Shown: piece by piece, positions 50,864 to 59,000 of the stretch
Numbering within the stretch: position 1 is the stretch's first letter
Layout of the letters: every line of letters begins with the position of its first letter
Assembly: GCA_041393775.1 (NCBI GenBank)
Contig: JAWKJM010000005.1
Span: 124,001-188,000, forward strand
Direction of reading: 5' to 3'
Length of the DNA stretch: 64,000 nucleotides
From: JADKAV01 sp041393775
GTDB taxonomy: Bacteria; Actinomycetota; Actinomycetes; S36-B12; UBA10799
Notes under the pieces: model-generated
What the model saw: only the letters and a program-made list of their open reading frames with translations
Told to the model about the DNA's origin: nothing
Databases searched by the model: none
Position numbers and translations under genes: made by a program

Positions 50864-51348
50864 TCGGCGGGAGCCTCACCGACCTCGCCGGCATTGCCCG
50901 CGGTGATGCGCAGGATCTCGTCATAGCTGGTGCTGAACACATACTGTGGATGTCCGGCGCTGGCCCAGATGGTTCGCTGGCGCGAAAGGGTCACGTCGAC
51001 CAGCGTCTCGATCGGGCGTGGGTGACCGATCGGGGAGACCCCGCCGATCGGCTGTCCGGTATGCAGCCGCACGAAGGAGGGGTCGGCGCGATTGACCTTC
51101 CGGCTGTCGGTGAGGGAGGCGAGTTTGAGCAGGTCCGCTCGGTGCGAACCGGAGATGATCACCAGGATCGGCTGACCGTCGGCTTCGAACACCAGCGAGT
51201 TGGCGATGGCCGACTTGTCCACGCCCAGAGCCTGCGCCGCCGATGCCGCAGTCGCCGCCGAATCCTGCAGTTCCCGGACCCGGTCGGGGATCCCGAGGTC
51301 GGCCAGCGACGCCTGCACCTTGCGCACCTGAGCCGGAAGACCCTCCAT
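50860..51348 (-). CDS. YbaK/EbsC-type aminoacyl-tRNA deacylase
   Basis: A 162-residue member of the YbaK/ProX family, which removes wrongly attached amino acids from tRNA. Motifs include ANSLVFEADGQPILVIISG (about 50-68), a lysine in DSRKVNRADP and the GQPIGGVSPIGH loop (about 99-110) with the conserved glycines and proline. The start is set at ATG 51348; the ribosome site is weak and the frame stays open further. It overlaps the crtA-like gene by 4 bases, so a translation quality-control gene heads the carotenoid tailoring operon. The specific misacylated tRNA is unknown. Confidence 0.87.
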   Translation of the reverse strand: MEGLPAQVRKVQASLADLGIPDRVRELQDSAATAASAAQALGVDKSAIANSLVFEADGQPILVIISGSHRADLLKLASLTDSRKVNRADPSFVRLHTGQPIGGVSPIGHPRPIETLVDVTLSRQRTIWASAGHPQYVFSTSYDEILRITAGNAGEVGEAPAE

Positions 51349-51564
51349 GACGCCCAAGCCTAGGGGTAGGTGCCGCTGACCGGACCGCAGGATCGGGGGG
51401 ACACGGCTGCAACAACCGGTGCGATCACGCGGGCTGAACGTCGGCACACGGATCGGGGTGGTGGTAGGAGTCCGGGGTCCAAGGCTGGATGCCTTTGCGA
51501 CGAAACTGGGGTTCGAACACTCCCTTGCTGCTGGTCGGAAGACGGCTCGTGTGCCGCAGCAGTC

Positions 51565-51642
51565 GGCCCGCGAGGTTAGAGAACGTGCACGAGGTTAGAG
51601 AACGCACGTGTGGCTTCTCTAACCTCGTGCACATTCTCTAAC
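51565..51642 (+). repeat. Family A repeat, copy 5a (core only)
   Basis: The 68-bp core is at 51575-51642, starting GTTAGAGAACGTGCACGAG and ending CACATTCTCTAAC, preceded by CCCGCGAG. It has no side domain of its own. The left domain of copy 5b begins directly after it at 51643, so 5a and 5b stand as a tandem pair in the same orientation, as 2a and 2b do. The stretch 51349-51564 between ybaK and this copy holds nothing I recognise. Confidence 0.85.
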
Positions 51643-51890
51643 CCGAAAATGGCTGGTGTACTCGATCGCCGCAGAAGTTGGCCGCGAGGTTAGAGAATGG
51701 TCGCGAGGTTAGAGATCGTGCACGAGGTTAGTGAACGCACGTGTGGCTTCTCTAACCTCGTGCACATTCTCTAACCCGAGCGATCTCCGCCCGGCATTCT
51801 CCGGCTGAACGCCGCAGCAGGTCACGGCCATGGATGACCAACGCGAGCGATTTCCGCCCGGCATTCTCCCACTGAACGCCGCGGCCGCCG
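51643..51890 (+). repeat. Family A repeat, copy 5b (fullest copy: side domain, core, two modules)
   Basis: The side domain runs 51643-51707 (CCGAAAATGGCTGGTG, CTCGATCGCCGCAGAAG, TTGGCCGCGAG, GAATGGTCGCGAG). The 68-bp core follows at 51708-51775. Two modules starting GAGCGAT at 51778 and 51845, 67 bases apart, complete it. This copy gives the clearest order of parts and is a suitable reference for the family. The 100 bases after it reach the 3' end of the GH2 gene. Confidence 0.87.
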
Positions 51891-51993
51891 ATGACGAAGA
51901 CGCTGGGTCAACCCGGCGTGTGGTGCTCGCCCTCGTAGCGCAGGTTCAATGGGTACCGGCAGCTCGGTTACAAAGCCCCGGGGGTGGTCCGGT

Positions 51994-53775
51994 TCAAGCG
52001 CCTGCCGCGCCACTGAGTCCCGTCTCCAGGCGCAGTCTGCCAATGACGGCGCGGACGTCGTCGGCGGGGATCTTGAGGATCCGCCGGTCGAAGGTGAGCA
52101 GCCCGTTGGTCTCATCCTCGACATCGGACAACTGGGTGTAGACGGTGGCACTAAGCCCCCGCCGGACAGCAGGCAGGATCTGCCCGGTGTGCAGAGAGCG
52201 AAACGCATCCAACAACTGCTCGGCCGTCCCGAACCGCCGGTACCCGAACGCTTTCGCGGTGGAACTGTGATCGTTGATATGCAGGCTGTAGCCACCGTAT
52301 TCGGACAGGGCCACGACCCGCCCGCCTGCACGGCGCCGGGGCACCCGGAAGGGGCGGAAGTAGACATGCAGGCTGGTGAAGTCGCCGCCTCCCTGGTCGT
52401 GCCAGCCGCTGGCGTGGTCGACCTCGCGGCTCGGGTCCGACCGCTTGATCCGCTCAGCGACCGCATTGGCGTCGAACTGCCCCCAGCCCTCGTTGAAGGG
52501 GACCCATACGGCGACGCTGACGCAGTTGCGAAGGAGGTCCACCGTCCGCGCCGTCTCGGCGAGCCACTGCTCGCGCCCGTGTGCATCATCCCGGGCGAAC
52601 AGTCGGTGGTGCTTGTCCTTGAGCCGCATCGAAGGCGTCAGAGCAGGCACCTCGACGACGGGCCGGTGATAGGCGCCGCCGCCGTTCACCATGTCCTGCC
52701 AGACCAGCATGCCCAACCGGTCGCAGTGGTAGTACCAGCGCAGCGGTTCGATCTTGATGTGCTTGCGCAGCATTGTGAAACCGAGGTCCTTCATGGTGGC
52801 GATGTCGTGCACGAACGCCTCATCGCTCGGGGCCGTGTACAGGCCGTCCGGCCAATACCCCTGATCCAGGACGCCGGCGTGGAAGTACGGCTGTCCGTTG
52901 AGCTGGAGCCGCGGGACGCCGTCGCCGTCCGGAGCCACGCCGAAGCGGCGCAGACCGACGTAGGACCGCACCTCGTCTGTGCCGGCACGGACTCGCAGGT
53001 CGTACAAGAACGGATTCTCGGGTGACCAGGGGCGCGGATCCGGGACGGGGATGCGGATCAGGGACCCGGCGGTTCCCTGTGCCCGTGCGACGACGGTGTC
53101 GCCGTCAAGGACGTCGACGTCGCAGGACGGACCGGGTTCCCCCGACGTGTGGATGACGAGATCCACACGGTCGAGGTCGGGCTCGATCTGCAGCCGCGTC
53201 ACGTAGGTCTGCGGCACCGATTCCAGCCAGACCGTCTGCCAGATCCCGGATTGCGCCGTGTACCAGATCCCGCCGGGTTGCAGTTTCTGCTTCCCGCGTG
53301 CGCCCACGCCGCTGTCGGACGGGTCCTGGACGATGACGTGCAGGTGGTTCTCGTCAGTCTCCAGGTGTTCTGTGATGACGAACGAGAAGGGCCAGTAGCC
53401 GCCCTCGTGCTCACCCACCAGGTGACCGTTTACGAAGACGCGGCACCACTGGTCGACCGCGCCGAAGTGCAGGAGGACGTGTCGGTCGACGAACCCGTCG
53501 GGCATGACCCAGGTGCGGTGGTAGTGCAGGTACTCGCCCGGCTGCAACTGGCGTCCGACCCCGGACAGTTCGGTCTCGGGGGAGAACGGCACAACGATCT
53601 GTCCGTCCCAGGCAGTCGACAGACGATCGCTGATGCGGAAGGCGTAGTCCCACCTCCCGTTGAGATTGAGGTAGGACTCTCGCTGCAACTGCGGGCGCGG
53701 ATACTCCGGCAGCGGGTGCTCTGCGTCGAGGGACCGCCCCCACCGTGTCAGCAAGCGGCGGTGGTCGGGCATCAT
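51994..53775 (-). CDS. Glycoside hydrolase family 2 protein (beta-glycosidase)
   Basis: A 593-residue GH2 enzyme. A jelly-roll sugar-binding domain (about 20-190, with LNLNGRWDYAFRISD and GGYWPFSF), an Ig-like domain (about 190-285) and a TIM barrel follow in order. The acid/base glutamate is E429 in VPFNEGWGQFD and the nucleophile is probably E492 in ALSEYGGYS, so both are present. There is no signal peptide, so it acts on imported sugar in the cytoplasm. The start ATG at 53775 overlaps the MFS transporter stop, and the two are translationally coupled. Whether it is a galactosidase, glucuronidase or mannosidase is not clear. Confidence 0.88.
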   Translation of the reverse strand: MMPDHRRLLTRWGRSLDAEHPLPEYPRPQLQRESYLNLNGRWDYAFRISDRLSTAWDGQIVVPFSPETELSGVGRQLQPGEYLHYHRTWVMPDGFVDRHVLLHFGAVDQWCRVFVNGHLVGEHEGGYWPFSFVITEHLETDENHLHVIVQDPSDSGVGARGKQKLQPGGIWYTAQSGIWQTVWLESVPQTYVTRLQIEPDLDRVDLVIHTSGEPGPSCDVDVLDGDTVVARAQGTAGSLIRIPVPDPRPWSPENPFLYDLRVRAGTDEVRSYVGLRRFGVAPDGDGVPRLQLNGQPYFHAGVLDQGYWPDGLYTAPSDEAFVHDIATMKDLGFTMLRKHIKIEPLRWYYHCDRLGMLVWQDMVNGGGAYHRPVVEVPALTPSMRLKDKHHRLFARDDAHGREQWLAETARTVDLLRNCVSVAVWVPFNEGWGQFDANAVAERIKRSDPSREVDHASGWHDQGGGDFTSLHVYFRPFRVPRRRAGGRVVALSEYGGYSLHINDHSSTAKAFGYRRFGTAEQLLDAFRSLHTGQILPAVRRGLSATVYTQLSDVEDETNGLLTFDRRILKIPADDVRAVIGRLRLETGLSGAAGA

Positions 53776-55088
53776 TTCGTGCTCCGCTGCCCCCGGCGCA
53801 GGGCCTGGATCGGGACGAGGATCAGCAGGATGACGATAGCGGCCGCGATGAAGATGCCGGGTCCTGGAACCTGCTTCATCTGCCCGAGGTCTTCGTAGTA
53901 CTCGTCCGAGCCGCTGATGACCGCCGCTCCGATGAAGGGGCCGATCACCATCGGAATCAGCACCATGGCGATCATCCGGAGCCCTTGCACCATTCCCACG
54001 CGGTCGGTGGGGGAGTAGTCGCGGATCGTCGCCCCGATGACCGCCGTTGTCAGCATCATCCCGGACATCAGCACCAGACCCGCCAGGATCACTGCGACCA
54101 GCCCGCGGGCGGGAACGATGGTGAGAAGGCCCAGCAGATACACGCCGGCTGCGGGGAGCATGAAGGCGATCTTGCCCACGCGGTCGATGACTCTGCCGCC
54201 CAGGACACTTATGACTGCCGCACCGCTGAGGGTTATGGCCAGCACCAGGGCGTAGGCCTCGATCCGCAGGTAGTACTGCAAGTAGATCAACAGATATGGC
54301 AGGAACACCTGGGTCGAGATGTTCAGCGCCGCCAACGCGGCCAGCGACCAGTAGAGCGGTGGGTTCGTGCGGATCGCGTCCAGCCGTAACCCGTGCACCA
54401 TGGAGCGCCACATGCTGTCTTGCTGCACCGGTTCGCCGGGGGCGTCCCTGATCAGGACCAGTGCGACCAGTCCGGCAATGATCATGAGAGCGCCGACCAC
54501 GAGGAAGAACAGCCGCCAGTCGCCGCTCTTCGTCAGCCCGTCGAGCCCGCCGAAGACCAGTAGCATCGACAACAGCGGCAGCATTGCCAGGACCGACTCC
54601 ACGCGGCCCCGGTTGTCCGGCGATGTCACGTCGGTGACCCACGCGTTGAAGGAGGCGTCGTTCGCGCCGGCACCCAGGAAACTCATGATCACGTCGAGCA
54701 GGATCACCGCCGAGGCGGTTGCCACGACCACGCTGGCGGTCGGCACGAAGGCCGCCAGCGAATCCACCGTGATAAAGCCGAAGAGCATTGTGGAGATGCC
54801 CCACAGGATGTAGCCGCTGACGATGAACAGCCGACGCTTGCCGACCCGGTCGGAAAGGGGCCCGATCACCAGCGTCGCGGTGGTGGCGGCGATGGCGCTC
54901 AAGGCGACCATGATGGCGATGGTGTTGGGGTTGTCGGTGATCGTGTCGAAGACGAACACGTTCAGATAGAGGTTCTCGACGGTCCACGCGATCTGCCCGA
55001 CGAGCCCGATGATGACCACGCCCAGCCACGCCCGAGTGCCCAGGTCCGAGGGCTTCAGGCGGTGACGCTGCGTGACGTGCTGGACCAT
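53772..55088 (-). CDS. MFS transporter
   Basis: A 438-residue major facilitator protein with 12 membrane helices and the cytoplasmic motif GPLSDRVGKRRLF between helices 2 and 3. A second-half copy VLGGRVIDRVGKIAF lies between helices 8 and 9. The start is set at ATG 55088 with GGAGG well spaced upstream, in preference to ATG at 55121. It is coupled to the GH2 gene and probably imports its glycoside substrate. It is divergent from the SOS-type operon, and the shared 240-base gap holds two LexA boxes. No sugar regulator is adjacent. Confidence 0.88.
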   Translation of the reverse strand: MVQHVTQRHRLKPSDLGTRAWLGVVIIGLVGQIAWTVENLYLNVFVFDTITDNPNTIAIMVALSAIAATTATLVIGPLSDRVGKRRLFIVSGYILWGISTMLFGFITVDSLAAFVPTASVVVATASAVILLDVIMSFLGAGANDASFNAWVTDVTSPDNRGRVESVLAMLPLLSMLLVFGGLDGLTKSGDWRLFFLVVGALMIIAGLVALVLIRDAPGEPVQQDSMWRSMVHGLRLDAIRTNPPLYWSLAALAALNISTQVFLPYLLIYLQYYLRIEAYALVLAITLSGAAVISVLGGRVIDRVGKIAFMLPAAGVYLLGLLTIVPARGLVAVILAGLVLMSGMMLTTAVIGATIRDYSPTDRVGMVQGLRMIAMVLIPMVIGPFIGAAVISGSDEYYEDLGQMKQVPGPGIFIAAAIVILLILVPIQALRRGQRSTK

Positions 55089-55232
55089 GGATGGCCTCCT
55101 CGGATGGGGTTCCTGCTGCACCGTATCGGGTCGGAACCGCCCGGCGCGGTTCTGCGTCCCGCCGCCGCCCGTCGGTCAGCCGCCCCCGAATCCTGTGGGT
55201 GGTGGCGGGCGTCCCATCCCCTGGCAAATAGT

Positions 55233-55248
55233 ACGAACGTACGTTCGA
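55233..55248. promoter_or_regulatory. LexA (SOS) box 1
   Basis: ACGAACGTACGTTCGA at 55233-55248 is a palindrome matching the actinobacterial SOS box, CGAAC-N4-GTTCG, in all core positions. It lies 80 bases before the DUF6504 start and 145 bases before the divergent MFS start. TTGACG at 55256 just downstream could be a -35 element, but no convincing -10 is seen. Confidence 0.8.
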
Positions 55249-55289
55249 AAATTGCTTGACGTACCCCTGTGGCAATGTTCTTCTGTAAG

Positions 55290-55305
55290 TCGAACAACAG
55301 TTCGA
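55290..55305. promoter_or_regulatory. LexA (SOS) box 2
   Basis: TCGAACAACAGTTCGA at 55290-55305 is an exact match to TCGAAC-N4-GTTCGA. It ends 23 bases before the ATG of the DUF6504 gene, where bound LexA would block the promoter or early transcription of the dnaE2 operon. Confidence 0.88.
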
Positions 55306-55328
55306 TTCAGAGATTTCTGGAGGTAGTG

Positions 55329-55622
55329 ATGAGTCGCATTTATGGCCGGGCGGCCGGGGTCATCGACGTCAGGTGTGCCGGTGGTAGCGGCGCTCCGGAA
55401 CAGTTCATCTGGCGGGAGCGGTTGTACCGGGTGAACCAGGTGCTGCAGCGCTGGGATCGGTCTTCGGCGTGGTGGAAGGACATCCGGACCAAGCCGACCG
55501 GGTGCGACGTCCAGACCTGGCGGGTGGAGGCTTCGGCCGGCCGGTCCGCCGCCGAGGGGGTCTACGAACTGAGTTTCGATCCCGGCACCGGTCAGTGGTA
55601 CCTGCTACGGACTGTGGACTGA
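55329..55622 (+). CDS. DUF6504-type protein, first gene of the dnaE2 operon
   Basis: A 97-residue protein from ATG at 55329, with GGAGG 5 bases upstream. It contains PEQFIWRERLYRVNQVLQRW (about 24-43) and a C-terminal half with WRVEASAG and GVYELSFDPGTGQWYLLRTVD, read in parts. The alternation of aromatic and charged residues suggests a small beta-rich domain. Such proteins occur beside dnaE2 and dinB in Streptomyces as I recall, under the name DUF6504. It is directly behind two LexA boxes. Its role in translesion synthesis is not known. Confidence 0.75.
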   Translation: MSRIYGRAAGVIDVRCAGGSGAPEQFIWRERLYRVNQVLQRWDRSSAWWKDIRTKPTGCDVQTWRVEASAGRSAAEGVYELSFDPGTGQWYLLRTVD

Positions 55623-55623
55623 G

Positions 55624-56043
55624 GTGACGGACATGACTGCTGCACCTTTGACCCGTGCCGGCAAGGATCTGTTGCGAACCGCCCTGATCGCCTTGGATGA
55701 CGCATACCAGGCGACCACTCCCGCGCAGCGGTATGTCGCTGCCCATGTGGCGGCTCTGCGTGCGGGCGCGGCATTACTGGCCGTCGGCGCCAAGCCGACC
55801 CGGTCGCCGCGGATCCGCAGTGTGTGGGAGTTGGTGCCGTCCGTGGCACCTGAGTTGTTGGAGTGGTGCAACTACTTCCAGGTGATCGGACGCCGTCGCG
55901 TCTTCGTCGAGATCGGCCGGGAGCACGTGACCGCGCGGCAGGCCGATGATCTGGTGCGTGACGCGGAGGCGTTCATGGGACAGATCGCCGGCATCCTCGG
56001 AGTGGGGCTTCCGATTCCGTCGTCACTGCGGACCGCGGGGTAG
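55624..56043 (+). CDS. SAV_6107-type HEPN protein
   Basis: A 139-residue, mostly helical protein starting with GTG at 55624, one base after the previous stop; ATG at 55633 is an alternative. The segments LTRAGKDLLRTALIALDDAYQ, PAQRYVAAHVAALRAGAALLAV and VWELVPSVAPELLEW match, in parts, the SAV_6107 family of HEPN-like proteins that lie next to translesion polymerase genes in actinobacteria. No R-x4-H nuclease motif typical of RNase HEPN toxins is evident, so an accessory role is more likely. dnaE2 starts 2 bases after its stop. Confidence 0.8.
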   Translation: MTDMTAAPLTRAGKDLLRTALIALDDAYQATTPAQRYVAAHVAALRAGAALLAVGAKPTRSPRIRSVWELVPSVAPELLEWCNYFQVIGRRRVFVEIGREHVTARQADDLVRDAEAFMGQIAGILGVGLPIPSSLRTAG

Positions 56044-56045
56044 TC

Positions 56046-59000
56046 ATGTTCCCCCACCTGCATGTGGCCTCCTACTACTCGTTGCGTCACGGCGTGTGCT
56101 CCCCCCAGGAGTTGGTGCAACGAGCCGTGGAGTTGGAGCAGCCCGCCATCGCGCTGACCGATCGGGACGGCCTGTACGCGGCCGTGCGCTTCATGCAGGC
56201 ATGTCTGCAGCATGGGATGTCAGGGATCCTCGGTGCCGATCTCGCCCAACGGCCGGTTGGCCCGGGTGTGCCGGTCGCGCCCACCCGCACTCCGGTCTGC
56301 GGCGGCAGGTGGCGCGATCCGGGCGATCCGCGGATGGTGTTGCTTGCGCGTGGGGGTCGTGGGTGGTCGGCGTTGAGCCGACTGGTCTCCACCGTGCATA
56401 CCGCGGGGGAGCGCGGCAACCCGGTCGTCGATTGGGAGCATCTGGCGGAGTTCGTCGTGCCCGGCGACCTTTGCGTGTTGCTGGGCCCGGATTCCGAGGT
56501 GGGCCGCGCACTCAACCGTCACCGGTTCGACCTCGCCGATTCCCTGCTCGAGCGCTGGCAGCAGGTGGCTGCGGGGCAGGTGTATTTGGAGATCGTCAAC
56601 CATCGGGCCACTCCTCGGCCGCTAGGTGATCGGCGGTCTGGACCGGATCTCTCCACGCCGATGGCGCGCCGGATGTGGCAGTACGCCGATGACCGGCGGA
56701 TCCCGGCCGTGCTGACCAATGCTGTGCGGTACTGCGATCCGCAGCAGGCACCGACCGCTGATCTGTTGGATGCCATCCGGCGACTGGTTCCCCTTGACTC
56801 CCGCCATCTCGATCGAGAGAACTCCGGGGGATACCTCGCGTCAAGTGCCCACATGAAGGGGATCGCCGAGCAGATCGCCGGATCACAGGCGAACAGGTTG
56901 TTGGGCGCCACTGCCGATCTGGCCGAACAGTGTGTCCTCGACCCGGTCGCCGACTTCGGCATCGGCGACATCCATGTACCCGAACTCGATGTGCTGTTGT
57001 CGGGCCGCGCCCCGACCGAACCCGCCGGGCCGATCATGGCCGGGTACTCGACCCGCCGCCACCGCCATGAGCAGCGACGGCAGGAAGCGGTACGCGCCGA
57101 TGCTCTGCTGCGAACCCGCTGCGAGGCGGCGCTTCACACCCGGTTCCGTGCCGGCGAGGTGCGCGCCGCCACCCGGCGGCTCGACGACGAACTCAGCGTG
57201 ATCTCCACCCTCGGATTCGGTGGCTATTTCCTCACTGTGGCGGAGGTGGTGGACCTGATCCGGGCCATGCGGATCCGGGTTGCGGCCCGTGGCTCGGGAG
57301 CTGGCAGTGTGGTGAATTACCTCCTGGGGATCTCCGGTGTCGACCCGATCCGCCACGACCTGCTCATGGAGCGGTTCTTATCGCCGCTGCGGCGGGTATT
57401 GCCCGATATCGACATCGATGTGGAGTCGGCTCGCCGCACGGACATATACCGACGCATCGTTGAGCGCTTCGGTGCCGAACGCAGCGCGTGTGTGAGCATG
57501 CGCGACACCTACAAGGTCCGCCATGCGATCCGCGATGTGGGCGCCGCGCTGGGATTGCCGGCAGGCGAGATCGACGAATTCGCGAAGGCCTTCCCCCACA
57601 TCCGGGCTCGTGACGCCCGGGCGGCAGTGGCGGATCTGCCGGAGGTGCGCAACTCCCTGGTCGGCAAACTTGCCGACCGAGGCCTGCTGGACGGCTTCCT
57701 GCACTCGGTGGAATCACTGGACGGGCTGCCCAGGCATATCGCACTGCATCCTTGTGGGGTGTTGCTGTCCGACTCGTCGTTGCTGGACCGGACTCCGGTT
57801 GAAGCCAGTTGGATGGGCTTCCCGATGAGCCAGTTCGACAAGGACGACGTCGAAGCGATGGGTTTCCTCAAACTCGATGTGCTGGGTATCCGGATGCAGT
57901 CTGCGATGGCGCATGCGGTCGCGGAGGTCCACCGGGTGGACGGCACAGACGTCGACCTCGACGATCTGCCGTTCGACGACCAGGAGACGTTCGACCTCAT
58001 CAGCAAGGCCAAGACGCTGGGGTGTTTCCAGATCGAGTCGCCCGGGCAGCGGGAATTGATCGGCAAATTCGGCCCGCGGGATTTCAACGACCTGATCATC
58101 GACATCTCGCTGTTCCGGCCAGGACCGGTCAAGAGCGACATGATCACGCCCTTCCTCTCGGCCCGCCACGGCTGGCGCGAACCGCTGCACCTGCATCCGG
58201 ACCTCGAGCCTGCGTTGCGGGAGACCCATGGAGTGGTGGTCTTCCACGAACAGGTGCTCCGTCTGGTCTCGGTCATGAGCGGCTGCTCGCTGGCCGAAGC
58301 CGACGAGGTGCGCCGGCAGTTGGGAACCCCCGACGGGCAGATACAGATCCGCACCTGGTTCATCCCGGCGGCACTGAAGAAGGGGTACGACCTGGCTACG
58401 GTCGAGAAGGTCTGGGAGGTGCTGCGGGCGTTCGCCAGTTTCGGGTTCTGCAAAGCCCATGCTGCGGCGTTCGCCCTGCCCACCTACCACTCCGCCTGGC
58501 TCAAGCGGCACTACCCGGCTGCGTTCCTGGCCGGAGTGCTGACCCACGACCCGGGGATGTATCCGAAGCGGTTGATCCTCGATGAGGCCCGGAACAGTGG
58601 GGTCATGGTGCTTGGCCTGGACGTGAACAAGTCCACGGGGGAGTACCGGATCGAGAAGATGGGGGAGACCTACGGCATCCGGTTGTCGCTGGCCGATGTG
58701 AAGGGGATCAGCGAAGCCGAGATCCGCCAGATCGAGGTCGCGCAGCCCTTCGTCGATCTCGCTGACTTCTGGTCCCGTACCGCAGTCGCCCGGCCTGTCG
58801 TGGAGCGGCTGGTGCGCACCGGTGGCTTCGACACGGTATACGACATCAGCGGGACCCGGCGGATGGGTCATGTGACCCGCAGGGATCTCCTGTTGCAGGT
58901 GGCCGATCTGCACAGATCCGGCGGCCGTCGCCGGGTGCGGCGGGCGCAGTCACAGATCATCGACGGGGACGGGCTGGCACAGAGAGTCGCCGCGCAGTCG

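Noticed and set aside
51994..55275. A 1,093-codon GH2 frame
   Set aside because: The N-terminal half is the wrong frame of the MFS transporter; GH2 starts at ATG 53775.
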